IMG/VR virus record: IMGVR_UViG_3300030099_006908
Span: 1 to 64,000 of that record
Reading direction: 5' to 3' (one strand)
Origin: a virus
DNA: 64,000 nt
A program made the position numbers and the translations under genes. Shown here in pieces: positions 47,948-57,492 of this stretch. Position 1 is the first letter of the stretch, and each line of letters opens with the position of its first letter. A model generated the notes under the pieces. That model saw nothing but the letters and a program-made list of their open reading frames with translations. It searched no databases and had not been told where the DNA came from.

Positions 47948-48593
47948 TTTTTCAGAGATATTGAAAATAGCTGTAGAACAACAAGATTGGCAGTTAATAT
48001 GCGGTCTTTACACAAACATAACAGGAGAGCCCCTGTCAGTTCCGACTGCCGAAGAGATAAAAAAAGAAGAGGAAGACATTCTTGCAAAAGAATATTCTGT
48101 AGAAGAGCTTAAATATCAGAATCAGCTTCCTCCGGAAGAGCAAGACCTGAAATTAGTTGATAAAAACATTGACAATATGATAAGTACCAGATATAATGAC
48201 TTTACTGCTCCACCAAGAAATACCGAAAATACAGACACCTCTGGAAGAAGAATGCGGTCAGAGTCGGTTGGTAAAGCCCCGCTTAAAAATGTTATTGGAG
48301 TTAGCGAACAGGGCTTTGTTGATGACATGACCGAATCTCTTGTTGACCCAGAAACAGGAGAGCGTTTGGTTGGAAACAATAAAGATGTCAAAATAACACC
48401 GAGAAATAAAAGGGCAAGTTTAGGGATGAACGACACATCTCTCATAGATGTAAAATGCTCCGTTTGCAAAGAAATATCTAAGGCTTCACCCTCGATAATT
48501 TTTGGTTATTCAGAAAACGAATCTGAGAATACATGGAAATGTAATGACTGCAGCACAAGAAGGGGTCGTCGTGAGCGAAGCAGAGGGGTGTAA
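47940..48593 (+). CDS. Zinc-ribbon protein, 217 aa
   Basis: Helical N-terminus (FSEILKIAVEQQDWQLICG), disordered middle, and a C-terminal ribbon VKCSVCKEISKAS..WKCNDCSTRRG. Its position before dnaB and the DNA-binding-type end suggest a replication accessory factor. It overlaps dnaB by 23 bases. Confidence 0.62.
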   Translation: MPDFSEILKIAVEQQDWQLICGLYTNITGEPLSVPTAEEIKKEEEDILAKEYSVEELKYQNQLPPEEQDLKLVDKNIDNMISTRYNDFTAPPRNTENTDTSGRRMRSESVGKAPLKNVIGVSEQGFVDDMTESLVDPETGERLVGNNKDVKITPRNKRASLGMNDTSLIDVKCSVCKEISKASPSIIFGYSENESENTWKCNDCSTRRGRRERSRGV

Positions 48594-50064
48594 TAAAAAT
48601 GTTGCGGCAGAAAGGGCGGTGCTAGCTGGCCTATACCTATATGGCATTGATGCATATCTTGACATCGCTCCAATGCTATCCCCAATGTCTTTCACGGACA
48701 GGTCTAATCAAGCGATATATAAATGTTTCTCTTATCTTTTTGAAGAGAAGGAGCTAAAAAAGCTTGATGAGTCTTCTGTTTTTTCCGCCGCAAAAGATAT
48801 TGGATATTCTTGGCTGGTAGAAAAGAAAGACGAGATAAATCACTTAAACAGTATTTTTAATACTCACATACTTCTTGAAAATGTGAGGTCTTTTAGCGCA
48901 AAAATTAGCAGATTAGAAGTAGCCAGAATGCTTCGCCAACAAATGAGAGAGGCAGACGCGTCACTCAATGATATTGGCGGAGACGAGCCTATAGAACATA
49001 TACTGGGCGTTGCTGAAAAATGTATATTTGACTTTACAAGCAAATTAACAAATGCTAGCGGCACTGACCCTCAAAGACTCAGCAGTGGTATGAGAGAGCA
49101 TATCATGGACAGGCTAGACAATCCAACCGAAGTAATTGGACTGCCAACGCCTTGGCCAAACTATAATGCTGCAATAGGCGGCGGTTGCAGGAGAAAGGCT
49201 GTAAGCATGATAGGCGCTAGAAGCGGCGTTGGTAAAAGCATGCTGTCTGATAACCTTGCGAAGCACCTAGCAGAGCTTGATGTTCCCGTTCTATATCTTG
49301 ACACGGAAATGTCAGATGAAGACCACTGGTATCGACTTGGAGCTAATTATGCAGATGTAACAATAAATGACTTAGAAAGCGGTAAGTGCGGAGAAAACTT
49401 TTCTGAGAGAAAAAGAGTAGAAGAGGCGCTTGATAAAATTGAGAACCTGCCGATTGACTATATTAATATTTCTGGCATACCGTTTGAAGAGAGCTTGGCG
49501 ATTATAAGAAGATGGATTCACAAAAACGTTGGCTTTGAGGATGACGGTCGAACTAAAGACTGCATGATTATATATGACTATGTTAAGTTGATGAATGGAG
49601 AGGACTTAAAAATTGGAGTGCAAGAATATCAAGTTCTTGGATTCATGATGACCTCGCTGCACAATTTAGCGGTAAGAAATGATGTTCCTATATTCACAAT
49701 GATTCAACTTAATCGTGACGGTATTGACAAAGAGACTGCGGATGTGGTTGCTGGGTCGGATAGAGTCATGTGGCTAACTACAAACTTTTCCATATTCAAG
49801 CCCAAAAGCGATGAAGAGCTACAAGCTTCTGACCCCGACGAAGGCACACATAAACTAGTAATAATTAAACACCGACATGGGCCAGGGATGTCAAGGGGAG
49901 ATTATATAAATATGAAAATGGAAGGAGCTAAAGCTAGAATATTAGAAGGTAAAACAAAACTAAAAATAAAGAGGGAGCGAGAGCAAGGAATTAATCCTCA
50001 GCCAGAAAACGTTGCAGATGAAGTAGAAGATATACCTTTTGGTGAAAATTATGAGACAAGCTAA
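48571..50064 (+). CDS. dnaB: Replicative DNA helicase DnaB
   Basis: 497 aa from GTG 48571, preferred because AAGGGG lies 6 bases upstream; ATG 48544 is an alternative. N-terminal domain AAERAVLAGLYLYGIDAYLD; RecA-like motor with Walker A SMIGARSGVGKSMLSDNLA, YLDTEMSDEDHWYR (H1a), Walker B KDCMIIYDYVKLM, H3 TMIQLNRDG and a final IIKHRHGPG. The ring helicase that unwinds ahead of the phage polymerase. Confidence 0.93.
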   Translation: MSEAEGCNKNVAAERAVLAGLYLYGIDAYLDIAPMLSPMSFTDRSNQAIYKCFSYLFEEKELKKLDESSVFSAAKDIGYSWLVEKKDEINHLNSIFNTHILLENVRSFSAKISRLEVARMLRQQMREADASLNDIGGDEPIEHILGVAEKCIFDFTSKLTNASGTDPQRLSSGMREHIMDRLDNPTEVIGLPTPWPNYNAAIGGGCRRKAVSMIGARSGVGKSMLSDNLAKHLAELDVPVLYLDTEMSDEDHWYRLGANYADVTINDLESGKCGENFSERKRVEEALDKIENLPIDYINISGIPFEESLAIIRRWIHKNVGFEDDGRTKDCMIIYDYVKLMNGEDLKIGVQEYQVLGFMMTSLHNLAVRNDVPIFTMIQLNRDGIDKETADVVAGSDRVMWLTTNFSIFKPKSDEELQASDPDEGTHKLVIIKHRHGPGMSRGDYINMKMEGAKARILEGKTKLKIKREREQGINPQPENVADEVEDIPFGENYETS

Positions 50065-51193
50065 AAATCACTATTTTGATTATGACCTTATAGAAGAAAT
50101 CAAAGATATGTGCTGCGCAAATATAGAAGAGCTTCTTTCAGAACTAGGGGTAGACTTTAGGTGTAATGGAAAAATGATGGTGGGTTCGTGCCCTGTTCAC
50201 GGAGGAGACAACCCCACTGCATGGAATCTTTATCCAGAGGGTGAAGAGGTAAGGGGTTACTGGGTATGCAGAACGCATCACTGCGAAAAACAAAAAGGTA
50301 AAAACGACCGACTGCTTTACGGCTCAACAATAATAGGTTTTGTTAGAGGGGTGCTATCTAGGCAAAGGTCAAAGCATGTTAGGTACGATGAAACCATTAA
50401 TTTTTTAGTAAAATTTTTGGGCTATAATCATATAAATGAAATAAATAAGCCTGATGCAGAGACCCTAGAAAGACGTAAGTATATTTCGTCCATGCGAAGA
50501 CTTAGCGTTCGACCAAAACAAGAAGAAAGCGGATGGACAAGAGAGAAGCTAAGGTCATCCATCGAAATTCCATCAAAGTATTATATTGACAGGGGTTACT
50601 CTAGTCAGGTGCTTGACAAGTACGATGTTGGATTGTATAATAAACGTAATAGGGTTGTAGTGCCCGTATATGATGATAGTTATAAGTATGTGGCTGGATT
50701 CCTTGGAAGGTCTATATGGCCCCAGTGTGATAAATGTAAAAAATGGCATGAGCCAGAGAAGTCTTGTCCGTCTTCAATTTACGAAATTAAAGACTGTGAA
50801 AAATGGCTAAACGGAAAATTTAAATCTACAAACTATCTGTATAACTATTGGTTTGCATCTGAACACATAAGAAAAACAGGCGTTGCAATTTTAGTTGAAG
50901 GGGCTGGAGACGTTTGGAGATTAGAGGAAAACGGAATACACATAAGCCTTGGTTTATTTGGCACAGACCTGACTGACTCTCAAAGAGTATTACTTGACAG
51001 GTCAGGCGCTCTGTCAATAATTGTCATGCTGGACTCAGACCAAGCTGGCAGAGAGGGCGTTAAAAAATTAAAGGAGCAGCTTGGAAGACAATACAGAATG
51101 TATTTTCCAAAAATAAGAGAAGATGCTGGAGAATTAAATCAAGACGAAATAACGTCAGATATAAAACCCATAATAGATAAGGCGATTATATGA
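50051..51193 (+). CDS. dnaG: DnaG-type primase
   Basis: 380 aa from ATG 50051. N-terminal zinc-binding domain (SCPVHGGDNPTAWNLYPEG, YWVCRTHHCE), central RNA-polymerase part, and TOPRIM motifs VAILVEGAGDVWRLEENGI with catalytic Glu and IIVMLDSDQAGREG with the DxD metal site. Overlaps dnaB by 14 bases. An extra CDKCKKWHEPEKSC finger sits inside the TOPRIM-proximal region. Confidence 0.9.
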   Translation: MRQAKNHYFDYDLIEEIKDMCCANIEELLSELGVDFRCNGKMMVGSCPVHGGDNPTAWNLYPEGEEVRGYWVCRTHHCEKQKGKNDRLLYGSTIIGFVRGVLSRQRSKHVRYDETINFLVKFLGYNHINEINKPDAETLERRKYISSMRRLSVRPKQEESGWTREKLRSSIEIPSKYYIDRGYSSQVLDKYDVGLYNKRNRVVVPVYDDSYKYVAGFLGRSIWPQCDKCKKWHEPEKSCPSSIYEIKDCEKWLNGKFKSTNYLYNYWFASEHIRKTGVAILVEGAGDVWRLEENGIHISLGLFGTDLTDSQRVLLDRSGALSIIVMLDSDQAGREGVKKLKEQLGRQYRMYFPKIREDAGELNQDEITSDIKPIIDKAII

Positions 51194-51963
51194 CTAAAAT
51201 AGTTGGAATTTCAGGTAAAAAGCAATCTGGAAAAACAACGGCGGGCAATTTTCTTTTTGGCTGCGCGATGTTATCTCTAGACTTAGTGGAATACGCATAT
51301 ATAGATGACTACGGAAGGCTTATTGTTCCTTACGAAGATTCAGACGGACAAAATAAACCATGCGTATTTCCCGTAGACAGCCTGCACCCAAATATGATTA
51401 GCTACATGAGTTCAAATATATGGCATAAAATTAAAATATATAACTTTGCTGACAACTTAAAGCATATGTGCATAAATATATTAGGCCTAAAAGAAGAGCA
51501 ATGCTATGGAACAGAAGACGATAAAAACTCTCTCACTAATATAAAGTGGTCCGATTGCTACACACAAAAAGACAAGACTGGGTTCATGACCGCTAGGGAG
51601 GCGATGCAATATGTAGGAACAGACGTTTTCAGAAAAATGTACCCAAATGTTTGGGTAGACTCAACGATTAAGAGGATAAAAAAAGACAGTCCTGAATTAG
51701 CCGTTGTCGTTGATTGCAGGTTTCCAAATGAGGTTAGCGGCATAAAGGGGGCTGGAGGATGTGTAATTAGACTTAACAGAAACATATTCGGAGGAAAAGA
51801 CCAACACGCAAGCGAAACGGCGCTAGATAATTTTAAGGGCTTTGATGCGTATATAGATAACACAGACATGTCTGTGTCTCAGCAGAGCGAGGAATTATAC
51901 AACGTCTTGTCTGAATGGCAGATGATAAACTATAGCGCGGTAGCAAAATTTGGAAATCCATGA
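51190..51963 (+). CDS. Deoxynucleoside monophosphate kinase
   Basis: 257 aa. P-loop VGISGKKQSGKTTAGNFL, NFADNLKHMCINILGL, MTAREAMQYVGTDVFRKMYP (substrate-binding), VVVDCRFPNEV (Walker B-like) and SETALDNF follow the T4 gp1-type kinase order. Makes dNDPs from dNMPs, supporting NrdJ and the dCMP deaminase. ATGA overlaps on both sides. Confidence 0.85.
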   Translation: MTKIVGISGKKQSGKTTAGNFLFGCAMLSLDLVEYAYIDDYGRLIVPYEDSDGQNKPCVFPVDSLHPNMISYMSSNIWHKIKIYNFADNLKHMCINILGLKEEQCYGTEDDKNSLTNIKWSDCYTQKDKTGFMTAREAMQYVGTDVFRKMYPNVWVDSTIKRIKKDSPELAVVVDCRFPNEVSGIKGAGGCVIRLNRNIFGGKDQHASETALDNFKGFDAYIDNTDMSVSQQSEELYNVLSEWQMINYSAVAKFGNP

Positions 51964-52988
51964 TAATTACATACTTCAGAAGCAGCTCATTCAATGCTTA
52001 TGGAATGTGCCCGCAGCAATATTTTTTGTCTTATGTTTTGGGCATACCATCTCCTGGAGGCAAAAAAGCAGAGAAGGGCACTGTTGTCCACAAGGTTCTT
52101 GAGTGCTTGGCCCATGGAAAGAAAGCGGAGCAGGACGGTTCTTCTACGTTTAACGATGATGCCCTGGGGGAACAGCCGACAAACAGAATCTATGAGGATG
52201 ATTTTGTAAATGAACTCAGCAGGCTTTCTTTTGATTATTACACACAGAAATCTATACATGACTTTAGCGCAAGAGATTACAAAGATTGTGAGAAGTGGGC
52301 ATGGAAAGCTATTGAATATTCTGATGGGGCGTATGACCCTAGAAAGAGAAGGATTATTGATGCTGAACCACACTTCGATATAACAATTGATGAGCCTTGG
52401 GCTGAATACGATTACATCATGCCAGACGGCTCAAGGCTTCATGGCAATCTTTCTATAAAGGGGACTGTAGACCTTATTACTGATTCTGGCAATGGTGTGT
52501 ATGAGGCGACCGACTGGAAAACAGGAATGAGGAAGGATTGGGCGACAGGAGAAATCAAAGACTTCTGGAAGCTATGCGGCGACCCACAACTAAGAATATA
52601 TCACTACGCCCTTACACACCTATATCCAGAAGCAAAACAAATAGTTCCTAGTATATACTTCATCAATGATGGGGGTCCGTTCACAATGGCCTATGATGAT
52701 TCAGACATAGAGGCCACAAAGAAGATGCTAAAGCAAAGGTTTGCAAAAATCAAGGAGGTGGTAAGACCTCAACTTCTAACAGGATACGACAGATGGAAGT
52801 GCAACTCATTCTGCCACTACGGGAAAACACAGCATTCTTCTGGAAAGATTAATCCCAGGACAGGCGAGCCCTATACTATCTGCCAGTATATGGCGGACAA
52901 AACAAAGAAGTGTGGAATAGATGCCGTGATTGCGGAAGACACGCGCAAGGGACATACGATAGATTATTATCAAGACCCAGGAGCATAA
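51960..52988 (+). CDS. Cas4/RecB-type exonuclease
   Basis: 342 aa. SSFNAYGMCPQQYFLSYVLG gives the first Fe-S Cys (Cys17), KGTVVHKVLE the His, YEATDWKTG the catalytic DxK part, and WKCNSFCHYGKT with later Cys (ICQYM, KKCG) the remaining cluster ligands. It is related to Cas4 and AddB nuclease domains and probably resects DNA ends for RecA. No CRISPR genes are nearby. Confidence 0.82.
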   Translation: MIITYFRSSSFNAYGMCPQQYFLSYVLGIPSPGGKKAEKGTVVHKVLECLAHGKKAEQDGSSTFNDDALGEQPTNRIYEDDFVNELSRLSFDYYTQKSIHDFSARDYKDCEKWAWKAIEYSDGAYDPRKRRIIDAEPHFDITIDEPWAEYDYIMPDGSRLHGNLSIKGTVDLITDSGNGVYEATDWKTGMRKDWATGEIKDFWKLCGDPQLRIYHYALTHLYPEAKQIVPSIYFINDGGPFTMAYDDSDIEATKKMLKQRFAKIKEVVRPQLLTGYDRWKCNSFCHYGKTQHSSGKINPRTGEPYTICQYMADKTKKCGIDAVIAEDTRKGHTIDYYQDPGA

Positions 52989-52989
52989 A

Positions 52990-53097
52990 ATGAAAAATAG
53001 AATACTTGACAACTATCAAAACTCTGATATATTTTATATACAAATTACATTTTACGCTAATTACACCGAAGAGGATGTTTGGACTTATTATGCCTAA
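52990..53097 (+). CDS. 35-aa protein
   Basis: ATG 6 bases after AGGAG. MKNRILDNYQNSDIFYIQIT and a Tyr-rich acidic end (ANYTEEDVWTYYA). It fills the gap between the nuclease and dehydrogenase genes and overlaps the latter by 8 bases. The promoter-like sequence at 53006 lies inside it. Confidence 0.6.
   Translation: MKNRILDNYQNSDIFYIQITFYANYTEEDVWTYYA
53006..53033 (+). promoter_or_regulatory. Possible internal promoter
   Basis: TTGACA (53006-53011), 16 bases, TATATT (53028-53033), within the 35-aa gene. It could raise expression of the dehydrogenase and polymerase genes. Confidence 0.5.
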
Positions 53098-54226
53098 TAT
53101 ACTAATACTTGGAGCGGGAGGCATCGGCCTCCCAATCGCATCAGCGTTAAAGCACGAAGAATATAATCTTGTTCTGTCTGATTATTCTGAGGATGCCATT
53201 GGTAAAGCTAAGGACTATTTCGGTAGAACTAAGTTTGACAGTGAATGCTCCCTTGACTTTCATGTTGGCGATGCCAAGGATTATGTTCTAGAGAATAAGC
53301 ATGACTTTGACATAGTGGTATCAGCTTTGCCATACTACATGAACAAAGAAATAGCGTTCGCGTGTGTTTCCTCTTGTATAGCTTACGTTGACCTTGGCGG
53401 GCATGTAGACACAACCAATTATATTCGCAAGATTACTGAGGAAATTGGATGCGCTCCAGTGGCTAGTGACCAAGGACTAGCTCCAGGCTTAGTTAATATC
53501 TGTGCGGAAGAGGCTTTTGAAGCCGTTAAGGAAAACAAATACCGTAGTGCAAAAATAAAGATGGCCGTAGGCGGGCTTCCAGAAAAGGTGGGATTAAATC
53601 CTCTAGACTACATTGTTACTTGGTCTATTGATGGTTTGATTAACGAGTACAGGGGAGAGGCAGAGATTCTGTTGGGGGCAGAAAAGAAGAACGTACCCAC
53701 ACTCACTGGCCTAGAAACGATGACTGTTGACGGAGATGAGCTTGAGGCGTTTTACACAGCCGGTGGAAGCTCTCACACAATACAATCTATGCTTAACCAA
53801 ACCTCCCGTCCAATACCTGACGTTACATACAAGACGTTGCGATACCCAGGACACTTGGAGATGATAAAGTGGCTCATGGAAGAAATTGAGATGGACACAC
53901 AAGAGTTGGCACATCTATTTAAGTATGGTTGCGCGGCTTTGAATGAAAAGGATATTGTGAAGTTCTATGTCGAGGCTACTAATGGGAGCTTGTCTTACAA
54001 AAGAGAGCATACCTTCTATGCAAGCGAAGAGTTCTCTGCTATGCAGCGGTCTACCGCATACAGCGCAGCAGCGGCGATTCAGACAATGTATATAAATAGG
54101 CCGATACCAAACGACTCTTTTGCCCTCGATTATTCATACTTCTGTAGAGATTTGTTTCATGAGCGTTTTAGAGATGCTTTAAATAGAGACCGGCCAGAGA
54201 AAGAGAAAGAGTGGTTGGTCTCATGA
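53090..54226 (+). CDS. Saccharopine-dehydrogenase-like oxidoreductase
   Basis: 378 aa from ATG 53090. NILILGAGGIGLPIASAL is the NAD(P)-binding Rossmann loop, VVSALPYYMNKEIAFACVSS and YVDLGGHVDTT the family's central motifs, and SDQGLAPGLVNICAEEAFEA the substrate-domain entry. Closest in length to lysine 6-dehydrogenase or saccharopine reductase. An amino-acid dehydrogenase inside a replication operon is unexpected; the substrate cannot be told from sequence. Confidence 0.82.
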   Translation: MPNILILGAGGIGLPIASALKHEEYNLVLSDYSEDAIGKAKDYFGRTKFDSECSLDFHVGDAKDYVLENKHDFDIVVSALPYYMNKEIAFACVSSCIAYVDLGGHVDTTNYIRKITEEIGCAPVASDQGLAPGLVNICAEEAFEAVKENKYRSAKIKMAVGGLPEKVGLNPLDYIVTWSIDGLINEYRGEAEILLGAEKKNVPTLTGLETMTVDGDELEAFYTAGGSSHTIQSMLNQTSRPIPDVTYKTLRYPGHLEMIKWLMEEIEMDTQELAHLFKYGCAALNEKDIVKFYVEATNGSLSYKREHTFYASEEFSAMQRSTAYSAAAAIQTMYINRPIPNDSFALDYSYFCRDLFHERFRDALNRDRPEKEKEWLVS

Positions 54227-56184
54227 CATTTTTCCCACTTCATGTTCACAGTCACGACAGCCTTCTTGATGGTCTTAGTAAGCCTAAAGATATTGCTAAG
54301 AGATGTACAGAGCTTGGTCTAAAAGGATGCGCTTTAACAGACCACGGCGTTCTCTCTGGTGCAGTCAGCTTCGTAGAAGCCATGAAGTCTGCCGGACTAA
54401 AACCTATACTTGGATGCGAGTTCTATATTTGTGAGGGCGACCCTACTGACAAGGAGAATAGGACTCGCTCCAACACACACCTCGTCGTGCTTGCCAAGAA
54501 CAATCAAGGCTGGCAAGACCTAATCGCTGCAACATCCCAGTCCAATCACCCAGACTATTTCTACTATGCTCCAAGACTAGACTTGGCTACACTCAAGAAG
54601 TTTTGCACAGGAAACTGGATTGCGTTTAGTGGACACATGGGTTCGCATCTAGCTAACGATATGTTCATAGACCACAAAGAAGCCTACTCTGCCCAAAGCT
54701 ACGACGAAGCAACCAAGATGGTTGATAAAGATTGGGTAAATAAGGTTTCTGGTAAAGCTAAGGAACTTGAGGATGTCTTTGGCAAAGGAAACTTCTTCCT
54801 AGAAATACAGCTAATAGACGTAGACAATCTTCCTGCTTCTGGCGTAGTCGCAAAAGGGCTTAGATACCTAAGTAAGAAAATCGACATTCCATGTGTCGCA
54901 ACACCAGACGCTCACTATGCTTGTCCAGAGGATGCAGATGACCAGAGAGTTCTTCTGTCTAATCACCCAAGCATAGATACTCCTCTCAAGGACATCTACA
55001 AGAAGATGGTTTCAGGAGACGATATAAGCCTGGGAGCTTTCTTTAAGTCCAGAAATTATTACATTCCTGGACATGACGAAATGATGAAACTCCACACAGA
55101 GGAAGAGGTTGCAAATACAGAGAAGATTGCCGATATGTGCGAAGAATATACAATTACTGGAAAACCGATGCCGCCTAGATTTCCCCTGCCAGAAAAAGTA
55201 ACAGCAATTGACAGGCTCAGAGAAAGATGCCGTGAGGGTTGGCAAAAAAGATGGCCCGCAATTAAAAGCGTTATAGACAGCACTGAACACACGAAAGAAG
55301 AGTATGCCGAACGATTTGAGATGGAAATATCCATTCTTGAGAACGCAAATCTAGCGGACTACTTCTTAATTGTTGACGACATCATCAACTGGGCTAGAAA
55401 AGACGGTCAGCTTACAGGAGCCGGTAGAGGCTCTGCTGACGGCTCTCTAATTCTATATCTTTTAGAAGTAGGTCATATAGACCCAATCAAACACGATTTA
55501 ATGTTCGAGAGATTTTACAACGCCGGACGAAATACAGCAGACAGAGTGTCCCTTCCTGATGTGGATATGGACTTCGAGAAGCTTGGTCGTGAGCGTATAA
55601 TTGGCTATATAAACGACAGGTTTGGTGAAGATAGAGTTTCTCAAATGATTACGTTTAGCAAGATGCAAGGACGGGCTGTACTGCAAGATGTAATGAGAGC
55701 GCACAGCGCATGTAGTCCAGAAGAGAGAAACAGAATCACAAAGAACATACCCGATGAAGCAGACATTTCTGACCAGCTTGAAGATATGCGTCAAGCAGAC
55801 AAAGATTCTGGCGGCGACGGTAGCGCTAGCATAATTCAGTGGGCTTTGGAGAACAGAGAAGAGGACTTGAAACAGTGGTGCTACCTTGGCGAAAACGGAA
55901 ACCTTCAGGGTCCAATGTCAAAGATATTTGAACAAGCTATACGCATGGAGGGAACAAAGCGTTCTCGCAGTAAACACGCAGCGGGAATTGTGATTGCCAA
56001 CGAACCTCTTGCTAAGATTTGTCCCATGGTCTACGACAAAAGCTCTGGCGAAAGCATTGCTGGAATGGAAATGAATGACCTGGAGTCTATGGGACATATC
56101 AAGTTTGACATTCTTGGAATTGCAATTCTAGATAAGATTCACGGAGTTCAAGACCTATTGTCTACCGGAGAGTTTCGTGATTGA
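54223..56184 (+). CDS. dnaE: DNA polymerase III alpha, N-terminal part (PHP and palm)
   Basis: 653 aa. PHP domain at the start (FPLHVHSHDSLLDGLSKPKD, CALTDHGVLSG), palm with TGAGRGSADGSLILYLL and SLPDVDMDFE (two catalytic Asp near residue 446), SKHAAGIVIAN, and HIKFDILGIAILDKI with the third Asp (about residue 629). The protein stops 24 residues later, before the fingers. The rest is the separate gene at 57489. No intein sequence is present at the end. ATGA overlap upstream. Confidence 0.9.
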   Translation: MTFFPLHVHSHDSLLDGLSKPKDIAKRCTELGLKGCALTDHGVLSGAVSFVEAMKSAGLKPILGCEFYICEGDPTDKENRTRSNTHLVVLAKNNQGWQDLIAATSQSNHPDYFYYAPRLDLATLKKFCTGNWIAFSGHMGSHLANDMFIDHKEAYSAQSYDEATKMVDKDWVNKVSGKAKELEDVFGKGNFFLEIQLIDVDNLPASGVVAKGLRYLSKKIDIPCVATPDAHYACPEDADDQRVLLSNHPSIDTPLKDIYKKMVSGDDISLGAFFKSRNYYIPGHDEMMKLHTEEEVANTEKIADMCEEYTITGKPMPPRFPLPEKVTAIDRLRERCREGWQKRWPAIKSVIDSTEHTKEEYAERFEMEISILENANLADYFLIVDDIINWARKDGQLTGAGRGSADGSLILYLLEVGHIDPIKHDLMFERFYNAGRNTADRVSLPDVDMDFEKLGRERIIGYINDRFGEDRVSQMITFSKMQGRAVLQDVMRAHSACSPEERNRITKNIPDEADISDQLEDMRQADKDSGGDGSASIIQWALENREEDLKQWCYLGENGNLQGPMSKIFEQAIRMEGTKRSRSKHAAGIVIANEPLAKICPMVYDKSSGESIAGMEMNDLESMGHIKFDILGIAILDKIHGVQDLLSTGEFRD

Positions 56185-56767
56185 GTTAGAGAAACTAAAA
56201 ACTGAATACTCATCATGTGAAATATGCTCTCTGTGCCCTAAGAAGAGCGGCATAAATGGTGTGGTAAAGTCTAGCGGCCCCGTTTCTTCTTTAGCGATAA
56301 TTGGAGAAGCTCCGGGAGCAGACGAAGACTCTGCCGGAGAACCTTTTGTCGGAAGGGCGGGCAAGATGCTTGACAAGCTGCTTGAGGGAGCTAAAATAAA
56401 AAGGCATCAGGTTTTTATTACAAACGCTGTGAAGTGCAGGCCCACACAAAACAACGGAAAGAAAAATAGAACTCCCACTGCTGATGAATGCGAGTCTTGT
56501 AGCCCATGGCTATACAAAGAAATAGATTTAGTTAAACCAAAGGTTATTGTAACTCTTGGTAAAACATCGGCTGAAGCTGTTTTGCCTTTACCTAAAAATT
56601 TTACACTTGGTAATTATATAAATAAGTCTCATGAATCTAGCATTGGAAACGGTGCGTACACAGTTGTTCCGTGTTGGCACCCGTCTTACCTTATGCAGCA
56701 TGGCAGAAAGAAGTTTGATGAGGCTGTAGACTGTTTTAAGTTGGCAAAGAAATTGGTATTGAAATGA
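56177..56767 (+). CDS. Family-4-type uracil-DNA glycosylase
   Basis: 196 aa, GTG start after GGAGAG, overlapping the polymerase gene by 8 bases. SSCEICSLCPKK gives Fe-S cysteines, LAIIGEAPGADEDSAGEPF and VGRAGKMLDKLL the uracil pocket motif A, AVKCRPTQNN and DECESCSPWL further cluster cysteines, and VPCWHPSYLMQHG motif B. Removes uracil from DNA. Unusual place between two halves of a polymerase. Confidence 0.88.
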   Translation: MIELEKLKTEYSSCEICSLCPKKSGINGVVKSSGPVSSLAIIGEAPGADEDSAGEPFVGRAGKMLDKLLEGAKIKRHQVFITNAVKCRPTQNNGKKNRTPTADECESCSPWLYKEIDLVKPKVIVTLGKTSAEAVLPLPKNFTLGNYINKSHESSIGNGAYTVVPCWHPSYLMQHGRKKFDEAVDCFKLAKKLVLK

Positions 56768-57492
56768 ATTATAACTCTATATGCTGTTACGATTATGAGA
56801 CTGGTTCTCCCGACTCATCTACGTGTTCTATCATACAAATAGCCGCAGAGATGATACACGGAAGGAATTTAAATGTAGTTGACAAATTTTCTGCCTATGT
56901 CCGCCCGGACTTTGACGACAAAGAATCCACGACAGACGAAACAATAGATTGGCATTGCAGGAACAAAGGCATGTCAAAAAAGAAGTTTGTAGATATGCTA
57001 AACGAGTGCCCTCCAATAAATGTTGTATGGAAAAACTTTTCCTCTTGGATTGACAAATACAACTGGGGTAAGACTAATAAGAGTGGCTATCATGCTCCGG
57101 TGTCTGCTGGATACAATATACTTGGATTTGACAATCCTATTACTGATAGGCACTGCAAAATATTTGGACCGACTGAAAAAGACAGGCGCAGCGGCGAAGA
57201 GAGGCCAAGGATGTTTAATCAAATATACAGCTTTGATTTAATGCAGCATGTCTGGTATTGGTTTGAGAATAACAGCGAGCTTAAAAACCAAAAGCTAACA
57301 ACCGTCTTAGAGTACATGGGTGTGCCGGAGGAGGTGACTGCAAACGCTCATGACGCAGAGTTTGATGTTGAGTGGACATCTAAGGTCATCATAAAGCTGT
57401 TGAAAACATCTAGATGGATGACTGGATGGAATGAACAAAAGCAGAAAAGAAGACTTGAATTTGCTAACGCATTTGCACAGGAGTTTAAATGA
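56764..57492 (+). CDS. DEDDh 3'-5' exonuclease (epsilon-like)
   Basis: 242 aa. CCYDYETGSPD (Asp10, Glu12), YNILGFDNPI (Asp) and NAHDAEFDVEW (His and Asp) are the DEDDh residues. Probably the proofreading exonuclease of the split polymerase encoded on both sides. Translation is coupled by ATGA overlaps at both ends. Confidence 0.85.
   Translation: MNYNSICCYDYETGSPDSSTCSIIQIAAEMIHGRNLNVVDKFSAYVRPDFDDKESTTDETIDWHCRNKGMSKKKFVDMLNECPPINVVWKNFSSWIDKYNWGKTNKSGYHAPVSAGYNILGFDNPITDRHCKIFGPTEKDRRSGEERPRMFNQIYSFDLMQHVWYWFENNSELKNQKLTTVLEYMGVPEEVTANAHDAEFDVEWTSKVIIKLLKTSRWMTGWNEQKQKRRLEFANAFAQEFK

Noticed and set aside
51960-52988. Cas4-like gene as sign of a CRISPR system
   Set aside because: No repeats or other cas genes; the context is a replication and recombination operon.
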